DNA of 64,000 bases from the IMG/VR virus record IMGVR_UViG_3300038558_000079, positions 26,555 to 90,554 of that record. The stretch is one strand, 5' to 3'. The DNA is from a virus. The stretch's first letter is position 1. Every line of letters begins with the position of its first letter. Under the pieces are notes generated by a model. That model was not told the DNA's origin. It was given only the letters and a program-made list of their open reading frames with translations, and did no database searches. This document shows, piece by piece, positions 7,732-17,343 of the stretch. The position numbers and the translations under genes were made by a program.

Positions 7732-8187
7732 CTACGAAAATGTGGTTTTATAATATTCCTGTTCCAGGAATTGGGTGATGCACCCGGATACTACCTCGAG
7801 ATTGTATTGTATTGTGATTGGTAGCGCTTCTATTTTTAGAATGTCACCATCTCTAAGAATATAATTATTGGAGATGGCGACATCATCTTTTGTAATAATC
7901 ATTTTCTTTGATTCAATTGAGAGTACATGTAGAATCTCGCCATTCACACTTTCGGTGCAACGGATAAAACCAATATGCCGTGACACATAATCACTAGGTA
8001 TATAGATTCCCTCATCAGTATTTTCAGTCAAAGGCGAACGCCCTAATGCTACTGTATATCCGGGTTTTAAAGGTATCCTGTAATAAGGTGCTGTATACCC
8101 GCAAGCGGTATGAGGTCTACCTAGTTCCGTATTAGATGATTTTTTTGTATGTTTTTTTTGTTCTAGCTTAATAATAGCGAAGTTCAT
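7732..8187 (-). CDS. FHA-domain protein
   Basis: A 151-residue protein whose middle matches the forkhead-associated fold: VALGRSP (Gly-Arg of strand 3), IPSDYVSRHIGFIRC (Ser-Arg-His core), then SIESKKMIITKDDVAISNN and LRDGDILKI. FHA domains bind phosphothreonine peptides. No kinase is encoded in this window, so it would read host phosphorylation or act as a scaffold. It is the first gene of a two-gene unit with the membrane protein 8 nt downstream. The start ATG at 8187 has a weak ribosome site. Confidence 0.7.
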   Translation of the reverse strand: MNFAIIKLEQKKHTKKSSNTELGRPHTACGYTAPYYRIPLKPGYTVALGRSPLTENTDEGIYIPSDYVSRHIGFIRCTESVNGEILHVLSIESKKMIITKDDVAISNNYILRDGDILKIEALPITIQYNLEVVSGCITQFLEQEYYKTTFS

Positions 8188-8296
8188 TTTTACACCGTTT
8201 TACCCCGTCATCCGCCAGTGTAGCACGAAACCCAGTGGTATTTTACCGTTGTTCGGTTTTAGTATCCCAGAAACGCTGCATCACATACTCTGTATA

Positions 8297-8362
8297 CTTC
8301 CTAGCTTCCGACATGTTGTATTCAATATCCATAAAGAAGTAAACATGTCGGAAGCTAGGAAG
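8297..8362. repeat. Dispersed palindromic element, copy 1
   Basis: Perfect 21-bp arms (8297-8317 and 8342-8362) include the core box GCTTCCGACATGTT at 8304-8317 and its inverse at 8342-8355, with a 24-nt middle. A GTATAC motif flanks the left arm. It lies between the divergent FHA and dnaE genes. Confidence 0.95.
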
Positions 8363-8459
8363 TAATACCAGTAAAGGGTACAGCGTTTTATATCCCCATT
8401 TATTGAAAGTATGCTAAAACATAGTACAACAACACATAGAGCTACATAAGGTGTAAATA

Positions 8460-8488
8460 TTGACATTGCCTTTTTATTGTGCTAAACT
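8460..8488 (+). promoter_or_regulatory. Promoter of dnaE
   Basis: TTGACA (8460-8465), 17-nt spacer, TAAACT (8483-8488). The first 14 nt (TTGACATTGCCTTT) are identical to the promoter at 57194, pointing to a shared early-type promoter class. Confidence 0.7.
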
Positions 8489-8527
8489 CTCTGTATAACT
8501 AATAAGCACCGCTGAGTTTTTCCTTTT

Positions 8528-11500
8528 ATGTCTAACAATAACAACGATTGTCATAGCATCACTTCTCCTAATTTGATGAGCCAAGTTATGAGAACTAGTA
8601 ATCGGAGCTACAGTCGAAAAACTACAGGTTTTGTAGGACTACATGCTCATTCCTACTTTAGTTTGCTCGATGCCTTTCGGAGTCCTACAGAGTTGGTAAA
8701 ATGTGTTGCGGAATTGGGACAACCCGCGATCGCACTTACAGACCACGGGGGGCTTTGGGGAACTGTTGAGTTAATGATAGCTTGCGAGAAGTATGGGATT
8801 ACACCCATAGCAGGAAATGAGATGTACCTTAAAGATGACGCTGCTACTCAACGTCTTAAAGAGTACGTGGGGGATGGCGATTACAAAGTTAAATCTCGAT
8901 ATCACCAATCGGTATTGGCGGTGTCACGAACAGGGTATGAAAATCTTTGTAAGCTCACCAGTGATTCATACCTAAAGACTTCAGAAAAAGTTAAAGGTAA
9001 GGTGTACCCCCTGGTAACCAAGGAAGACTTAGCAAGGCATAAAGAAGGATTAGTACTTACATCGGGGTGTTTAGCTGGTTTAGTATGTCAGGGTGTCTTG
9101 AGTGGTGATTTAGAATTTGCCAAGGATACTGCTAAGTGGTACAAAGACACCTTTGGGGATAACTATTATATAGAACTTCAAGACCACGGGATAGAGGACG
9201 ACCAACGTAAGGTAAACCTACATCTAGTTGCGATCGCTGAAGAATTAGAGATAGGGCTAGTTGTTACCGCAGATAGTCATTATGTGTACCCGTCACAAAA
9301 GGTGTCTCACAAGCATTTCCTCAGAATCAATAAGGGTGAAAAATTCTCTAATGTATACAAAGGAGATTTCTGGCATCCATCCGAATCAGAGATGGATTCA
9401 CGTCTGGTGTATCTCCCCGATTGGGCAAGGGAACAGGCAATGGACAACACTGTCTTAATTGCCCAGAAAGTACAACCGTACACACTAGCAAGTAAACCTG
9501 CTTCACCTAAGTTTACTCTACCTATGGGAACGACACCCGATGAGTATTTAGAGCAACTTTGTCTGAAAGGATTAGAGCGGATTGGAGAGAGTGCTAACCC
9601 CATATACATTGAGCGATTGTACTATGAATTGGGGATACTTAAACTTAAGGGACTAGCAGATTACTTTCTGATAGTCCAGGACTATGTGAACTGGGCAAAG
9701 GCTCAGAAGATACCAGTTGGAGTAGGACGCGGTTCAGGTGGCGGTGCATTGGCGTGTTACGTCCTGAATATTACTACCATTGACCCCATTAAGCACGGGT
9801 TGATATTTGAGAGATTTATTAATCCAGAACGCGAATCATATCCAGATATCGATGTTGACTTCTGTATGGAGCGCCGACATGAAGTAGTAGCCTACCTACA
9901 GGATAAGTATGGGGTCGGTAATGTTGCTAATATTATTACCTTCAATAAGATGGAATCAAGATCAGCTCTTAAGGATGCTGGTTGGGTGTTAGGTGTGGAC
10001 TTCACGGTACAAAACATATTCTCTAAGTCACTACCTGTAATCCGTGGGAAAAATATTAAGCTAAAAAATATCATTGAAGATCCAACATTAGCACCTGAGT
10101 TTATGGCACACTACGAAGCTAATGCAGTGGTACATTGCAATGTTACTTTTCGAGAATGGGTAGATTTAGCAGTTGCCTTAGAAGGTACAGTAAAATCTAC
10201 CGGGATTCATGCCTCTGGACTAATAATAGGAGATGAATCCTTAAGTAGTATTATCCCCTTACAGTGTACCCCTGATGGGACAATAACTTCTCAGTACAAC
10301 ATGAATGAAGTCGAATATATGGGTATCTTAAAAATGGATATTCTAGGGTTAAAAACTTTAACCATTCTCGACAAAGCCATGAAGTATATTGGCGGTGACT
10401 ATTACGACCTAGAGAAGATAGACATTAACGATAGTAATGCTCTAAACCTTCTAGCAACTACATCACCTGTGGGTATCTTTCAATTAGAAGCCGCTGAGAA
10501 AATGATCCATTTAGTCAAGCCGACTACATTCGAGGAGGTCGCTGATGTCACGTCTTTGATACGTCCAGGGTGTTTTGATATGAGTATGCACAATGAATAT
10601 ACAGCAGTCAAATTCGGGCATTCTGAACCTACATATTGTACAGAAAAACTAAGGGGTATCTTAGGTTCTACTCACTCACAGTGTCTCTATCAAGAACAGC
10701 TACTTAGGATATGCACCGAGATTGCAGGATTCTCACTCGGATATGCCGATAATGTACGGCGGGGATGTGGTAAGAAAAAGAAGGAAGTGTTAGAACCTCT
10801 TAAGGAGTCCTTTGTTAAAGGGTGCTTAGGTAATGGGGAGTCTCAGGAAGTCGCTGATGAACTATGGGAAATCATCTTAGCAAGTGCTGGTTACTCATTT
10901 AATGCCAGTCACAGCAAGGCATATACAATAATCTCCATGTATACTGCATGGGTGCGTTACTACTACCCGGCACAATTCTTTGCAGCGCTACTTTCAGGGC
11001 AGAAAGACGTTGAGAAATTTGCTGAATATAGTACGGCTTTAAAACTCCACAATTTGAAATTGATACCGCCCGATATCAACACTAGCGATAGTGACTTTTT
11101 ACCCATTAATGATGGTGTGTTGTTTGGGTTGGCTTATATCAATGGGTTAGGAGAAAAGACATTAGGGGATGTCTTCTCAGAACGCGCTAAAGGTAAATTC
11201 TTATCTCCGATTGACTTCTTTAGCAGGGTAAAAGTGTCCCAAGCAACAGCACAAAAGTTAATTAAGGCTGGAGCCTTTGATAGCTTGGAATCTAATCGAG
11301 GCAAACTTTTGGAGAATTTACCAGATATCTTTAATTGGCTATCAACACATCGCAAGTTTGCACAAAAGGAACAGACTACTCTGGCTATACCAGGAATAGA
11401 TTGGGGGAACTACCTGGTAGTACCTACACTTAAAGATTCCCCACAATTATCTCTTAGACAACGGCTTGAGAATGAGAAGGACTTACTAGGAATAGCTCTA

Positions 11501-11812
11501 ACAGGGCATATCCTGGATGAGTATAAGTTAGACGCTGTGGTTTTGAAGAATTTAGAAGTGGGGCAAGTATTAGAGGGTGTAATTGTAATTTCTGAAATGA
11601 GAAGTTATACCCAGAAAAATGGCGGTATTATGGGGTTTGTGACCTTAGAGGATATCTTGGGTAATAAGCTAAAGTGTACCGTATTCAGTAGTGCATGGTC
11701 TATCTCAAAAAGTTATATCCAAGTAAATACCCCATTGTATGTCAATGTGAAAATTGGTACATACAATGGGGAAATTAATGGGATTGTTAACCGAATTAAG
11801 AGACTAAATTAA
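8528..11812 (+). CDS. dnaE: DNA polymerase III alpha subunit (DnaE type)
   Basis: A 1,094-residue replicative polymerase, slightly shorter than E. coli DnaE (1,160). An N-terminal PHP domain (about 32-280) has HAHSYFSLLDAF and LTDHGG. The C-family catalytic core shows GVGRGSGGG (about 401) and PDIDVDF with the catalytic aspartates (about 440). It continues with the PHP-proximal fingers and tandem helix-hairpin-helix part, then a C-terminal OB fold (about 1010-1090, VLEGVIVISEMRS). No proofreading exonuclease is present. The sites where cyanobacterial DnaE is split by an intein are continuous here (AGY|SFNASH, residues 787-795). It ends convergently with the RNR gene, overlapping 9 nt. Confidence 0.92.
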   Translation: MSNNNNDCHSITSPNLMSQVMRTSNRSYSRKTTGFVGLHAHSYFSLLDAFRSPTELVKCVAELGQPAIALTDHGGLWGTVELMIACEKYGITPIAGNEMYLKDDAATQRLKEYVGDGDYKVKSRYHQSVLAVSRTGYENLCKLTSDSYLKTSEKVKGKVYPLVTKEDLARHKEGLVLTSGCLAGLVCQGVLSGDLEFAKDTAKWYKDTFGDNYYIELQDHGIEDDQRKVNLHLVAIAEELEIGLVVTADSHYVYPSQKVSHKHFLRINKGEKFSNVYKGDFWHPSESEMDSRLVYLPDWAREQAMDNTVLIAQKVQPYTLASKPASPKFTLPMGTTPDEYLEQLCLKGLERIGESANPIYIERLYYELGILKLKGLADYFLIVQDYVNWAKAQKIPVGVGRGSGGGALACYVLNITTIDPIKHGLIFERFINPERESYPDIDVDFCMERRHEVVAYLQDKYGVGNVANIITFNKMESRSALKDAGWVLGVDFTVQNIFSKSLPVIRGKNIKLKNIIEDPTLAPEFMAHYEANAVVHCNVTFREWVDLAVALEGTVKSTGIHASGLIIGDESLSSIIPLQCTPDGTITSQYNMNEVEYMGILKMDILGLKTLTILDKAMKYIGGDYYDLEKIDINDSNALNLLATTSPVGIFQLEAAEKMIHLVKPTTFEEVADVTSLIRPGCFDMSMHNEYTAVKFGHSEPTYCTEKLRGILGSTHSQCLYQEQLLRICTEIAGFSLGYADNVRRGCGKKKKEVLEPLKESFVKGCLGNGESQEVADELWEIILASAGYSFNASHSKAYTIISMYTAWVRYYYPAQFFAALLSGQKDVEKFAEYSTALKLHNLKLIPPDINTSDSDFLPINDGVLFGLAYINGLGEKTLGDVFSERAKGKFLSPIDFFSRVKVSQATAQKLIKAGAFDSLESNRGKLLENLPDIFNWLSTHRKFAQKEQTTLAIPGIDWGNYLVVPTLKDSPQLSLRQRLENEKDLLGIALTGHILDEYKLDAVVLKNLEVGQVLEGVIVISEMRSYTQKNGGIMGFVTLEDILGNKLKCTVFSSAWSISKSYIQVNTPLYVNVKIGTYNGEINGIVNRIKRLN

Positions 11813-14800
11813 GCACTTATCAGTTTCACAAGCAACTAGTACATTAGGTAAATCAACGGTGTCATACTTCAGGAGCGCATCTTCAAAATTCTTAATAGAA
11901 CGCCGCCGTCTCACACCATCTACGAGAGTGTTGTAAACCTCTTCAGAGATAGGTTCAAATGGCATCCTAGGGAAAGTTTGTTTACTCTCAAACCGCGCTA
12001 GTAGCGCTGCTGAGATATATCCTTCGTCATCTTGAATTGCTTGATAGATGGCATTTCCCAAAGGCTCTATCTCAGCTTCTGTGAATTCCAGAGTGCTACT
12101 CGTATTGTGCCCCACATAATGTTTCTGGACTTGCATCATGAAGTCGAATTGTGCCAATGCTGAAAAATTCCCTACATCTATATCTGCAACACCCACTAAA
12201 GTAGACCATGGTGCAGCTACAGGAATCTCTACCAACCATTCAGTACATCTGGGGTCATAAGGATCATCCAGTAGGTTCCCAGATTCATCACGGCTAGATT
12301 GTGAGGGGATGACAGTATACCCGTAATCGATACAAGCCAGAGCGACCGGATTGTCTCTGGCAAAGGTAATCCGACGTATGTACCAGGTTCCCTTTGGAGG
12401 ATGCCACCCTGGTGAGCTATTTGATAGTAGCGATTGTGTTCCGCTAGGTTTTACGGTAGTACACCGATTAGGAGTTTTGAGATTATGACGTTTGCAGTAA
12501 TCTGCCACGTCATTCTCTACAAACTTTTTCCATTTCTTGAGACACCGTACCTCTACATCATGAAAGGTGTCACTCAAATATACACCCGTCTCAGTTTCAC
12601 CCCATTTACTAGCACGTCCTGCTTCCCACCAGCGAAGCCAATCAACACCGAAAAGTTTCACAAAGAAATCAAAAACCCCAGTCATTCCCACCCCTACAAT
12701 GGGGTCAAGTTCTCTGGATTCTCTCAACTTCTCATCAACAAATTCGTGGTGTAGTAATGAACATGCCCATAAGCTTGCTGCTTTAAAAGCACTTTTTTGT
12801 TCCTCAATATCAAAGGGGTCTATCTGCGACAGGTGGACTTCTGACAAGTTGCACAAGTTGTCTTGTAGGATTATCTCACCACATGGATTCAGGCCATAGA
12901 TATTCATCCGATAATCAATATCATCATCGCTAGAAGCAAAACTTCTCAGATACTCTTTAGCATCAGTAGGATTGGAGTTATAAAGTCTCAAGAATTCTAC
13001 CTTCTTTTCACTAGTATCCAGTAAATCTACATTGCTACGTGCGATCGCCTCTGGAGCATACTGTATTGCACCTTCGCCTGAATAATATTGGCTTCTCACA
13101 GCTTCAATACACTCAGCTTGTGTAGGTTTCTTATGAAATACCCTAGTGTGATTTGCCATTCTCAGGGCATCTTTATCGGGGTCAATTGTCCAATTGCCAT
13201 CTGAATCTACTTTCCAAAGATTTTCCTTAATCTTGTAGGAATCGGGGTCATTATCTGAAAATTGGCGCATTCCGGCACTATTAGATACCAACAATCCTTC
13301 ACACACAAATTCGTGTATGCTGGCAACTTCAATATCGAAAGTATGCGCTGTTCTTACTTCGTGTTCTATGGATTTAACCTTAACAGGCACTAAATCGGTT
13401 GTAGTTGGAACTAGTCTTTTTAATGTTGTGACAATGACCTGTTCTTGATGACCACCATACCTGTAGCGATAACTACTTACCGTGGGTTTTACCATCTCAA
13501 CCGGGAACCCGTGGTCTTTAAAAGACTTAGGGGTTTCTTTTTTATGGCTTAAATAATGTAAGGAATGCGTTGTTAAGAATGCAGAAGTTGCTTCAAAGGC
13601 ATTTTGCCCAACAGTTACCAATTCCCCTTCCCATTTGTTAGTGCGTTTCCTTAATGAGGAACACAAACGTGTAGTAATTGCTAGGGATGAATAAAGAGCT
13701 TGTACCTGTCTGAGAAAATCTTTATGTGTTGATGTTACTAAAACACCTTGCGAGTGACACCCATCGGCATCGGCTAACCCAGCTAAATATGCTTCGCGAA
13801 TTTCCTTAACTCCCATCAAAATACAATCGGGTATTGACATTGAAGTAAAAGGACGCTTGAAGTTGCTAAAATACTCGTTAAAGGATTTACTGTTGAACTG
13901 TAGCTCAAACGCTTTACTTTTGCGTTGTTCGGGTGTTGCAAGAGAGTAGTCATTAATCCCAAATTCACATGCCACGCTGATTAGTTGCTCAAGAATTTGT
14001 GGGTGTTGTTCAGGAATACTAAATCTGACATTTGTACCATCCGAGCCAACACATCCATTCCCATGTAAGTAGCCTAAGAAATACGCTACTTTGTTAGTTA
14101 ACGCTGGTATGGTGACGGTTTTTTTGTTTCTGGTTGATTGATTTTTGAATTCTGGTAATTCAGTGGGGATACCCGGTATAGACTGAGGGACAAAAACCAA
14201 ACGATCTCCTGGTTTTAAATCTTTAGCTTTTACCATTTTATACCCACCATAAAAATCACTTAATACTGCGATTTTATGTTCTGAAGTACATTCCAAAAAC
14301 CCGTCTTCTGTTTTAATTCGAGACAACGTTTGCACACCTTGATCGAAAAAGTTAGTAACTGGGTAAAAACCCTTACTCGTTAATACGCGGTCTCCAATTC
14401 GGATTTTTTGGATTGGTACTAATCCTAATTGTGTATGAACCAATGACTCACCAGGTAAACAGCGACGCACGTTACCCGATACTATTACTAATGATGGCTC
14501 ATCAATTAACAGACAACACTCAGCACTGTTCAGCTTACGTCCTACAGCACCATTGAGAATTTTTACAATACGCGGGTATAGCTGAGGTAGTAATGTCGGA
14601 TTAGCAATTCCACCGAACCCCTTTAACTTTTCACCTTGTTGTCGTATCCCGCTAATGTCTATCTCTACCTCTATATCACCATCACCAGCTAGCAGGTTAT
14701 CAGTTGCTAATTGGAGAAGGCTTAGATAGCTATCACACCAACCTTCACGAGAATCACCAACTAGAAATAGGTACTTCCTGTCACCTACTACTTTTACAAA

Positions 14801-15253
14801 AGTCCTTTCAGTTCTAGCTTTAGAACTGCCAAACTCCCCTGTGACTTTCACATTAATAGTGTTGAGAACCGGCGGTAACTTCTCTATATATCGAGGTTCA
14901 ATAACAGCGCCAGTACCACACCCTTGCATGGTAAGATTCATCATTAACTCGAAAGCTTTTAGGGTATCTAGGTTAGATGATGAGCAATTATAAGCGCCAT
15001 AGAAGTTTTTTGGAACCTTTACCCAGTCAGTTCCTCCTACCCAGAGCCAACGACCCGATGGTAAACTCTTAAGAGCTAGTGCGTTACTGTAAAGGAGGTG
15101 CTTTTCGTCATCAGTTAACTTGCCTAATTCGGCAATTCCGTGAGTGATTCTCTCACAGGTATCTTGCCAATTTTCGCGGGTGTTATCTGGTTTAAGTCTT
15201 GAATAGGTACGCGAGAAGACCGGAGCCGCGCATGGTGCATTATTGGGAAACAT
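11804..15253 (-). CDS. nrdJ: Class II (B12-dependent) ribonucleotide reductase with intein
   Basis: A 1,149-residue precursor; after removal of a 394-residue intein the extein is 755 residues, close to the monomeric Lactobacillus leichmannii enzyme (739). The enzyme reduces ribonucleoside triphosphates using adenosylcobalamin. Visible features: NCSSSN and MQGCGTG near the N-terminus, the SGNVRR/SAGMRQF region interrupted by the intein, the radical-cysteine motif NPCGEI (about residue 791), KPSGTQSLL, and a C-terminal redox pair C1142/C1147 (CETDKC). It supplies dNTPs without oxygen-dependent metal cofactors. A 189-residue unknown gene overlaps its start by 14 nt, suggesting an operon. Confidence 0.92.
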   Translation of the reverse strand: MFPNNAPCAAPVFSRTYSRLKPDNTRENWQDTCERITHGIAELGKLTDDEKHLLYSNALALKSLPSGRWLWVGGTDWVKVPKNFYGAYNCSSSNLDTLKAFELMMNLTMQGCGTGAVIEPRYIEKLPPVLNTINVKVTGEFGSSKARTERTFVKVVGDRKYLFLVGDSREGWCDSYLSLLQLATDNLLAGDGDIEVEIDISGIRQQGEKLKGFGGIANPTLLPQLYPRIVKILNGAVGRKLNSAECCLLIDEPSLVIVSGNVRRCLPGESLVHTQLGLVPIQKIRIGDRVLTSKGFYPVTNFFDQGVQTLSRIKTEDGFLECTSEHKIAVLSDFYGGYKMVKAKDLKPGDRLVFVPQSIPGIPTELPEFKNQSTRNKKTVTIPALTNKVAYFLGYLHGNGCVGSDGTNVRFSIPEQHPQILEQLISVACEFGINDYSLATPEQRKSKAFELQFNSKSFNEYFSNFKRPFTSMSIPDCILMGVKEIREAYLAGLADADGCHSQGVLVTSTHKDFLRQVQALYSSLAITTRLCSSLRKRTNKWEGELVTVGQNAFEATSAFLTTHSLHYLSHKKETPKSFKDHGFPVEMVKPTVSSYRYRYGGHQEQVIVTTLKRLVPTTTDLVPVKVKSIEHEVRTAHTFDIEVASIHEFVCEGLLVSNSAGMRQFSDNDPDSYKIKENLWKVDSDGNWTIDPDKDALRMANHTRVFHKKPTQAECIEAVRSQYYSGEGAIQYAPEAIARSNVDLLDTSEKKVEFLRLYNSNPTDAKEYLRSFASSDDDIDYRMNIYGLNPCGEIILQDNLCNLSEVHLSQIDPFDIEEQKSAFKAASLWACSLLHHEFVDEKLRESRELDPIVGVGMTGVFDFFVKLFGVDWLRWWEAGRASKWGETETGVYLSDTFHDVEVRCLKKWKKFVENDVADYCKRHNLKTPNRCTTVKPSGTQSLLSNSSPGWHPPKGTWYIRRITFARDNPVALACIDYGYTVIPSQSSRDESGNLLDDPYDPRCTEWLVEIPVAAPWSTLVGVADIDVGNFSALAQFDFMMQVQKHYVGHNTSSTLEFTEAEIEPLGNAIYQAIQDDEGYISAALLARFESKQTFPRMPFEPISEEVYNTLVDGVRRRRSIKNFEDALLKYDTVDLPNVLVACETDKCLI
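13280..14461 (-). other. Intein with LAGLIDADG homing endonuclease in the RNR gene
   Basis: Residues 265-658 of the precursor. It begins with Cys (CLPGESLVHT) after SGNVRR and ends ...LLVSN before Ser of SAGMRQF. Block B has TSEH. Two DOD motifs, LGYLHGNGC (about 392) and LAGLADADGC (about 491), mark a homing endonuclease. The penultimate residue is Ser instead of His, as in the cyanobacterial Npu DnaE intein (ASN end). All splice residues look intact. Confidence 0.9.
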
Positions 15254-15809
15254 GATCGAAGTTCTCTAAGATAATAGGTGACCATCTGACAGTTAGGAGT
15301 GTGGGAATTTCTCCTTTAATCCACTTCTCATCAAAATTCTTGAAAAACACATTAACTTTATATGTGCGATAACCAGTAGCTCCTTTCTTATTAGGGTTAC
15401 TTTCTGCTAAATGGGGAAGTAATCTGAAGGGAGAAAGTGGCATTCTGGGATTCAAAAGCCAATGTGGAGTCACGCCGTTTTTGGTCAACAACGTCGCTAG
15501 AAACACCCAGAACATTCTTCCCATAGAAGGTAGGGTGATATGTGTACCGCGTTGATATTGGGTGTAAAATGCAATGTCATCGGGACTGACATTACTTAAT
15601 ACATCTGAAGATTTTAGGGGTCTATCAAATAGTCCTTTAAAATCTAGATATGTACGCTTCAAAGGTGCTGATAACACTTGATACACATAACACTTTCCAG
15701 GGGATTCTATGAAAGTCCCAATTGGTAATACATCATCTTCCTGAGCCTCTCCTGGGGATAAATGGCACGGATTTATTGGACATGGTGCGATTGGACATGT
15801 TGCAATCAT
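15240..15809 (-). CDS. Hypothetical protein upstream of RNR
   Basis: A 189-residue protein, not recognised. The N-terminus is Cys/Pro-rich (CPIAPCPINPCHL), and the rest is a globular-looking domain with many aromatic residues (YRTYKVNVFFKNFDEKW). It overlaps the RNR start by 14 nt, so it is likely translated from the same message and could be linked to nucleotide metabolism. It may equally be an unrelated fixed neighbour. Confidence 0.55.
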   Translation of the reverse strand: MIATCPIAPCPINPCHLSPGEAQEDDVLPIGTFIESPGKCYVYQVLSAPLKRTYLDFKGLFDRPLKSSDVLSNVSPDDIAFYTQYQRGTHITLPSMGRMFWVFLATLLTKNGVTPHWLLNPRMPLSPFRLLPHLAESNPNKKGATGYRTYKVNVFFKNFDEKWIKGEIPTLLTVRWSPIILENFDHVSQ

Positions 15810-15873
15810 TTGTTTCTGAATAATCCTGTGTTATTATTATATAATAGAATGGACTAGAATTGGTAAAAGAAAA

Positions 15874-16308
15874 ATGACAAAACAACAAAGATTGACAGGT
15901 ATTTGCACGTATGCAGATGGGATCCCTTTCAATGGTGTTCTGAGAGTACACCGGAATGACGGAAATGCTCTTGAGATTGTTATGCGGGACATTCAAATCG
16001 TCAACGGTGTCATCCCCGACTACGTGAAATTAAATCCGGGTATCTATGAGATACAATGGCTAGCAACTAACCCTAGTGGATTTTTACCTACCGAGAATTG
16101 GGTAGTGCCAGAAGCTGATGAATTACCTCTCAAAGATATGAGAGGTACACACTTACTGGAGAATGTTATCACCCGGAAAGACGCTATAATTACAGCGTTG
16201 CAGGTTGAAGTTGAGAGGTTAAGAAATGTACTGAAGTCTAAACCCGTGACTCCCCCTACGCCAGAAGACGTAATTCAGACACAAATAAAAGCTATTACAG
16301 GAGAGTAA
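15874..16308 (+). CDS. Putative tail-tip or baseplate structural protein
   Basis: A 144-residue protein with a beta-rich N-terminal domain (GIPFNGVLRVHRNDG to YEIQWLATNPSG) and a helical C-terminal part (about 105-130, ITALQVEVERLRNVL) that could trimerise. It starts a four-gene plus-strand cluster with tight spacing. The fold resembles small modules seen in tail-tip and fibre assembly proteins. A TATAAT at 15840-15845 lies upstream. Role is inferred. Confidence 0.45.
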   Translation: MTKQQRLTGICTYADGIPFNGVLRVHRNDGNALEIVMRDIQIVNGVIPDYVKLNPGIYEIQWLATNPSGFLPTENWVVPEADELPLKDMRGTHLLENVITRKDAIITALQVEVERLRNVLKSKPVTPPTPEDVIQTQIKAITGE

Positions 16309-16311
16309 TTG

Positions 16312-17142
16312 ATGGTAACTACAAAGACGATTACAGTTGAACAAGGTGCTGATTTTAGCACTAAGCTTAACTGGCTTCTTAGGAAAATTCCTATAAGCGG
16401 TATTACAAGTGGTAGCCCTACTGTGATAAGTACGGGTATACCTCATAGACTATCTAATGGCGACAAGATCATACTTAGGGAAACGACTACATACCCTGGT
16501 ATTAACAATAACTATCAGGTCACCGTAATATCTCCAAATACTTTCTCTATTACTCAAAGTACGTCTGAAGTTAGTATTACCGAAAGCCGTGATTCTTTAG
16601 AGAAGGAAACTAATTGGCCTGAGCCTTATTACGGTTTTATAGGAATACCCAACAATCTTACCGGATACTCATGGAGTGCTAAGGTAAGTAATAATTACAG
16701 CAATAGTGGGGGAATTGAAGGTGTAGTAGGAAGCGTAGCACTAGGTAGTAATCAAGTCCTACTTAATACTACTAGCAATAATCTTGATATTGAAGTAGGT
16801 GATTTAATTACTGTGGTTGGCTCTGGGATAACCAACCAGCCTGTGAAGTCTATTGCTAAAACACCTTATCGTCTTAATGCTGTCTTAGAGTTTTTTGTTA
16901 CAGCTACTAGCACAGTTGCAAATACAAAAGTATCTAGGACTTCAGGAACCATAGCACAATTCCTAATAGAAACGACAGATGACTATGGGGAGATTGTAAT
17001 AAGTTTACCGGCAAGCACTACATCACAAATCCCCATAGAAGGCGATCGTAAATACTTCTGGGATTTATTCGGAACTACAACAGAAGGTAGTAAGATAAAG
17101 CTAATCAAAGGAACCCTGGAGATAAATCCTAGTGTCTTATGA
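16312..17142 (+). CDS. Putative virion protein, beta-rich
   Basis: A 276-residue beta-rich protein (ATG 16312, with GGAG 8 nt upstream). It contains two Ig-like or sandwich-like parts: GITSGSPTVISTGIPHRLSN with GVTVISPNT-type turns, and a second half with VGDLITVVGSGI. Repeats of a hydrophobic strand and Gly/Asn turn suggest a tail or baseplate protein. It follows the previous gene by 3 nt. No precise family recognised. Confidence 0.5.
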   Translation: MVTTKTITVEQGADFSTKLNWLLRKIPISGITSGSPTVISTGIPHRLSNGDKIILRETTTYPGINNNYQVTVISPNTFSITQSTSEVSITESRDSLEKETNWPEPYYGFIGIPNNLTGYSWSAKVSNNYSNSGGIEGVVGSVALGSNQVLLNTTSNNLDIEVGDLITVVGSGITNQPVKSIAKTPYRLNAVLEFFVTATSTVANTKVSRTSGTIAQFLIETTDDYGEIVISLPASTTSQIPIEGDRKYFWDLFGTTTEGSKIKLIKGTLEINPSVL

Positions 17143-17332
17143 ATCTGAACAACCGCTAACCCCACCTCTTTTCGTGTTTGAACAAACACCTACACCTTTA
17201 GTGGTTTCAACATTAGATGATACTATCTTTCAAGTATCCTCGGAGATTTCCAGAGATGAAATTATAGTTTCGCAGCATCATGTCAGAGTCGAGACTAATG
17301 TATTTATCCCTTATGTCGCTATATTTCTTTAA
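17132..17332 (+). CDS. Small protein in the plus-strand virion cluster
   Basis: A 66-residue protein starting at GTG 17132, overlapping the upstream stop by 11 nt, with GGAG upstream. It is Pro- and Thr-rich at the N-terminus and ends in a hydrophobic stretch (VETNVFIPYVAIFL). Not recognised; translational coupling suggests a virion or assembly role. Confidence 0.4.
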   Translation: MSYESEQPLTPPLFVFEQTPTPLVVSTLDDTIFQVSSEISRDEIIVSQHHVRVETNVFIPYVAIFL

Positions 17333-17343
17333 AGGTTAAAATC

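Noticed and set aside
8281-8466. A 61-residue frame on the minus strand
   Set aside because: It covers palindromic element copy 1 and has no ribosome site or promoter; it is a product of the repeat.
11012-11032. The residues KFAEY in DnaE (830-834) as the empty split-intein site
   Set aside because: The string matches the Synechocystis N-extein end, but the intein there sits before CFNKSH. Alignment by the SFNASHSKAY motif places the true site at residues 789/790. The KFAEY here is coincidental.
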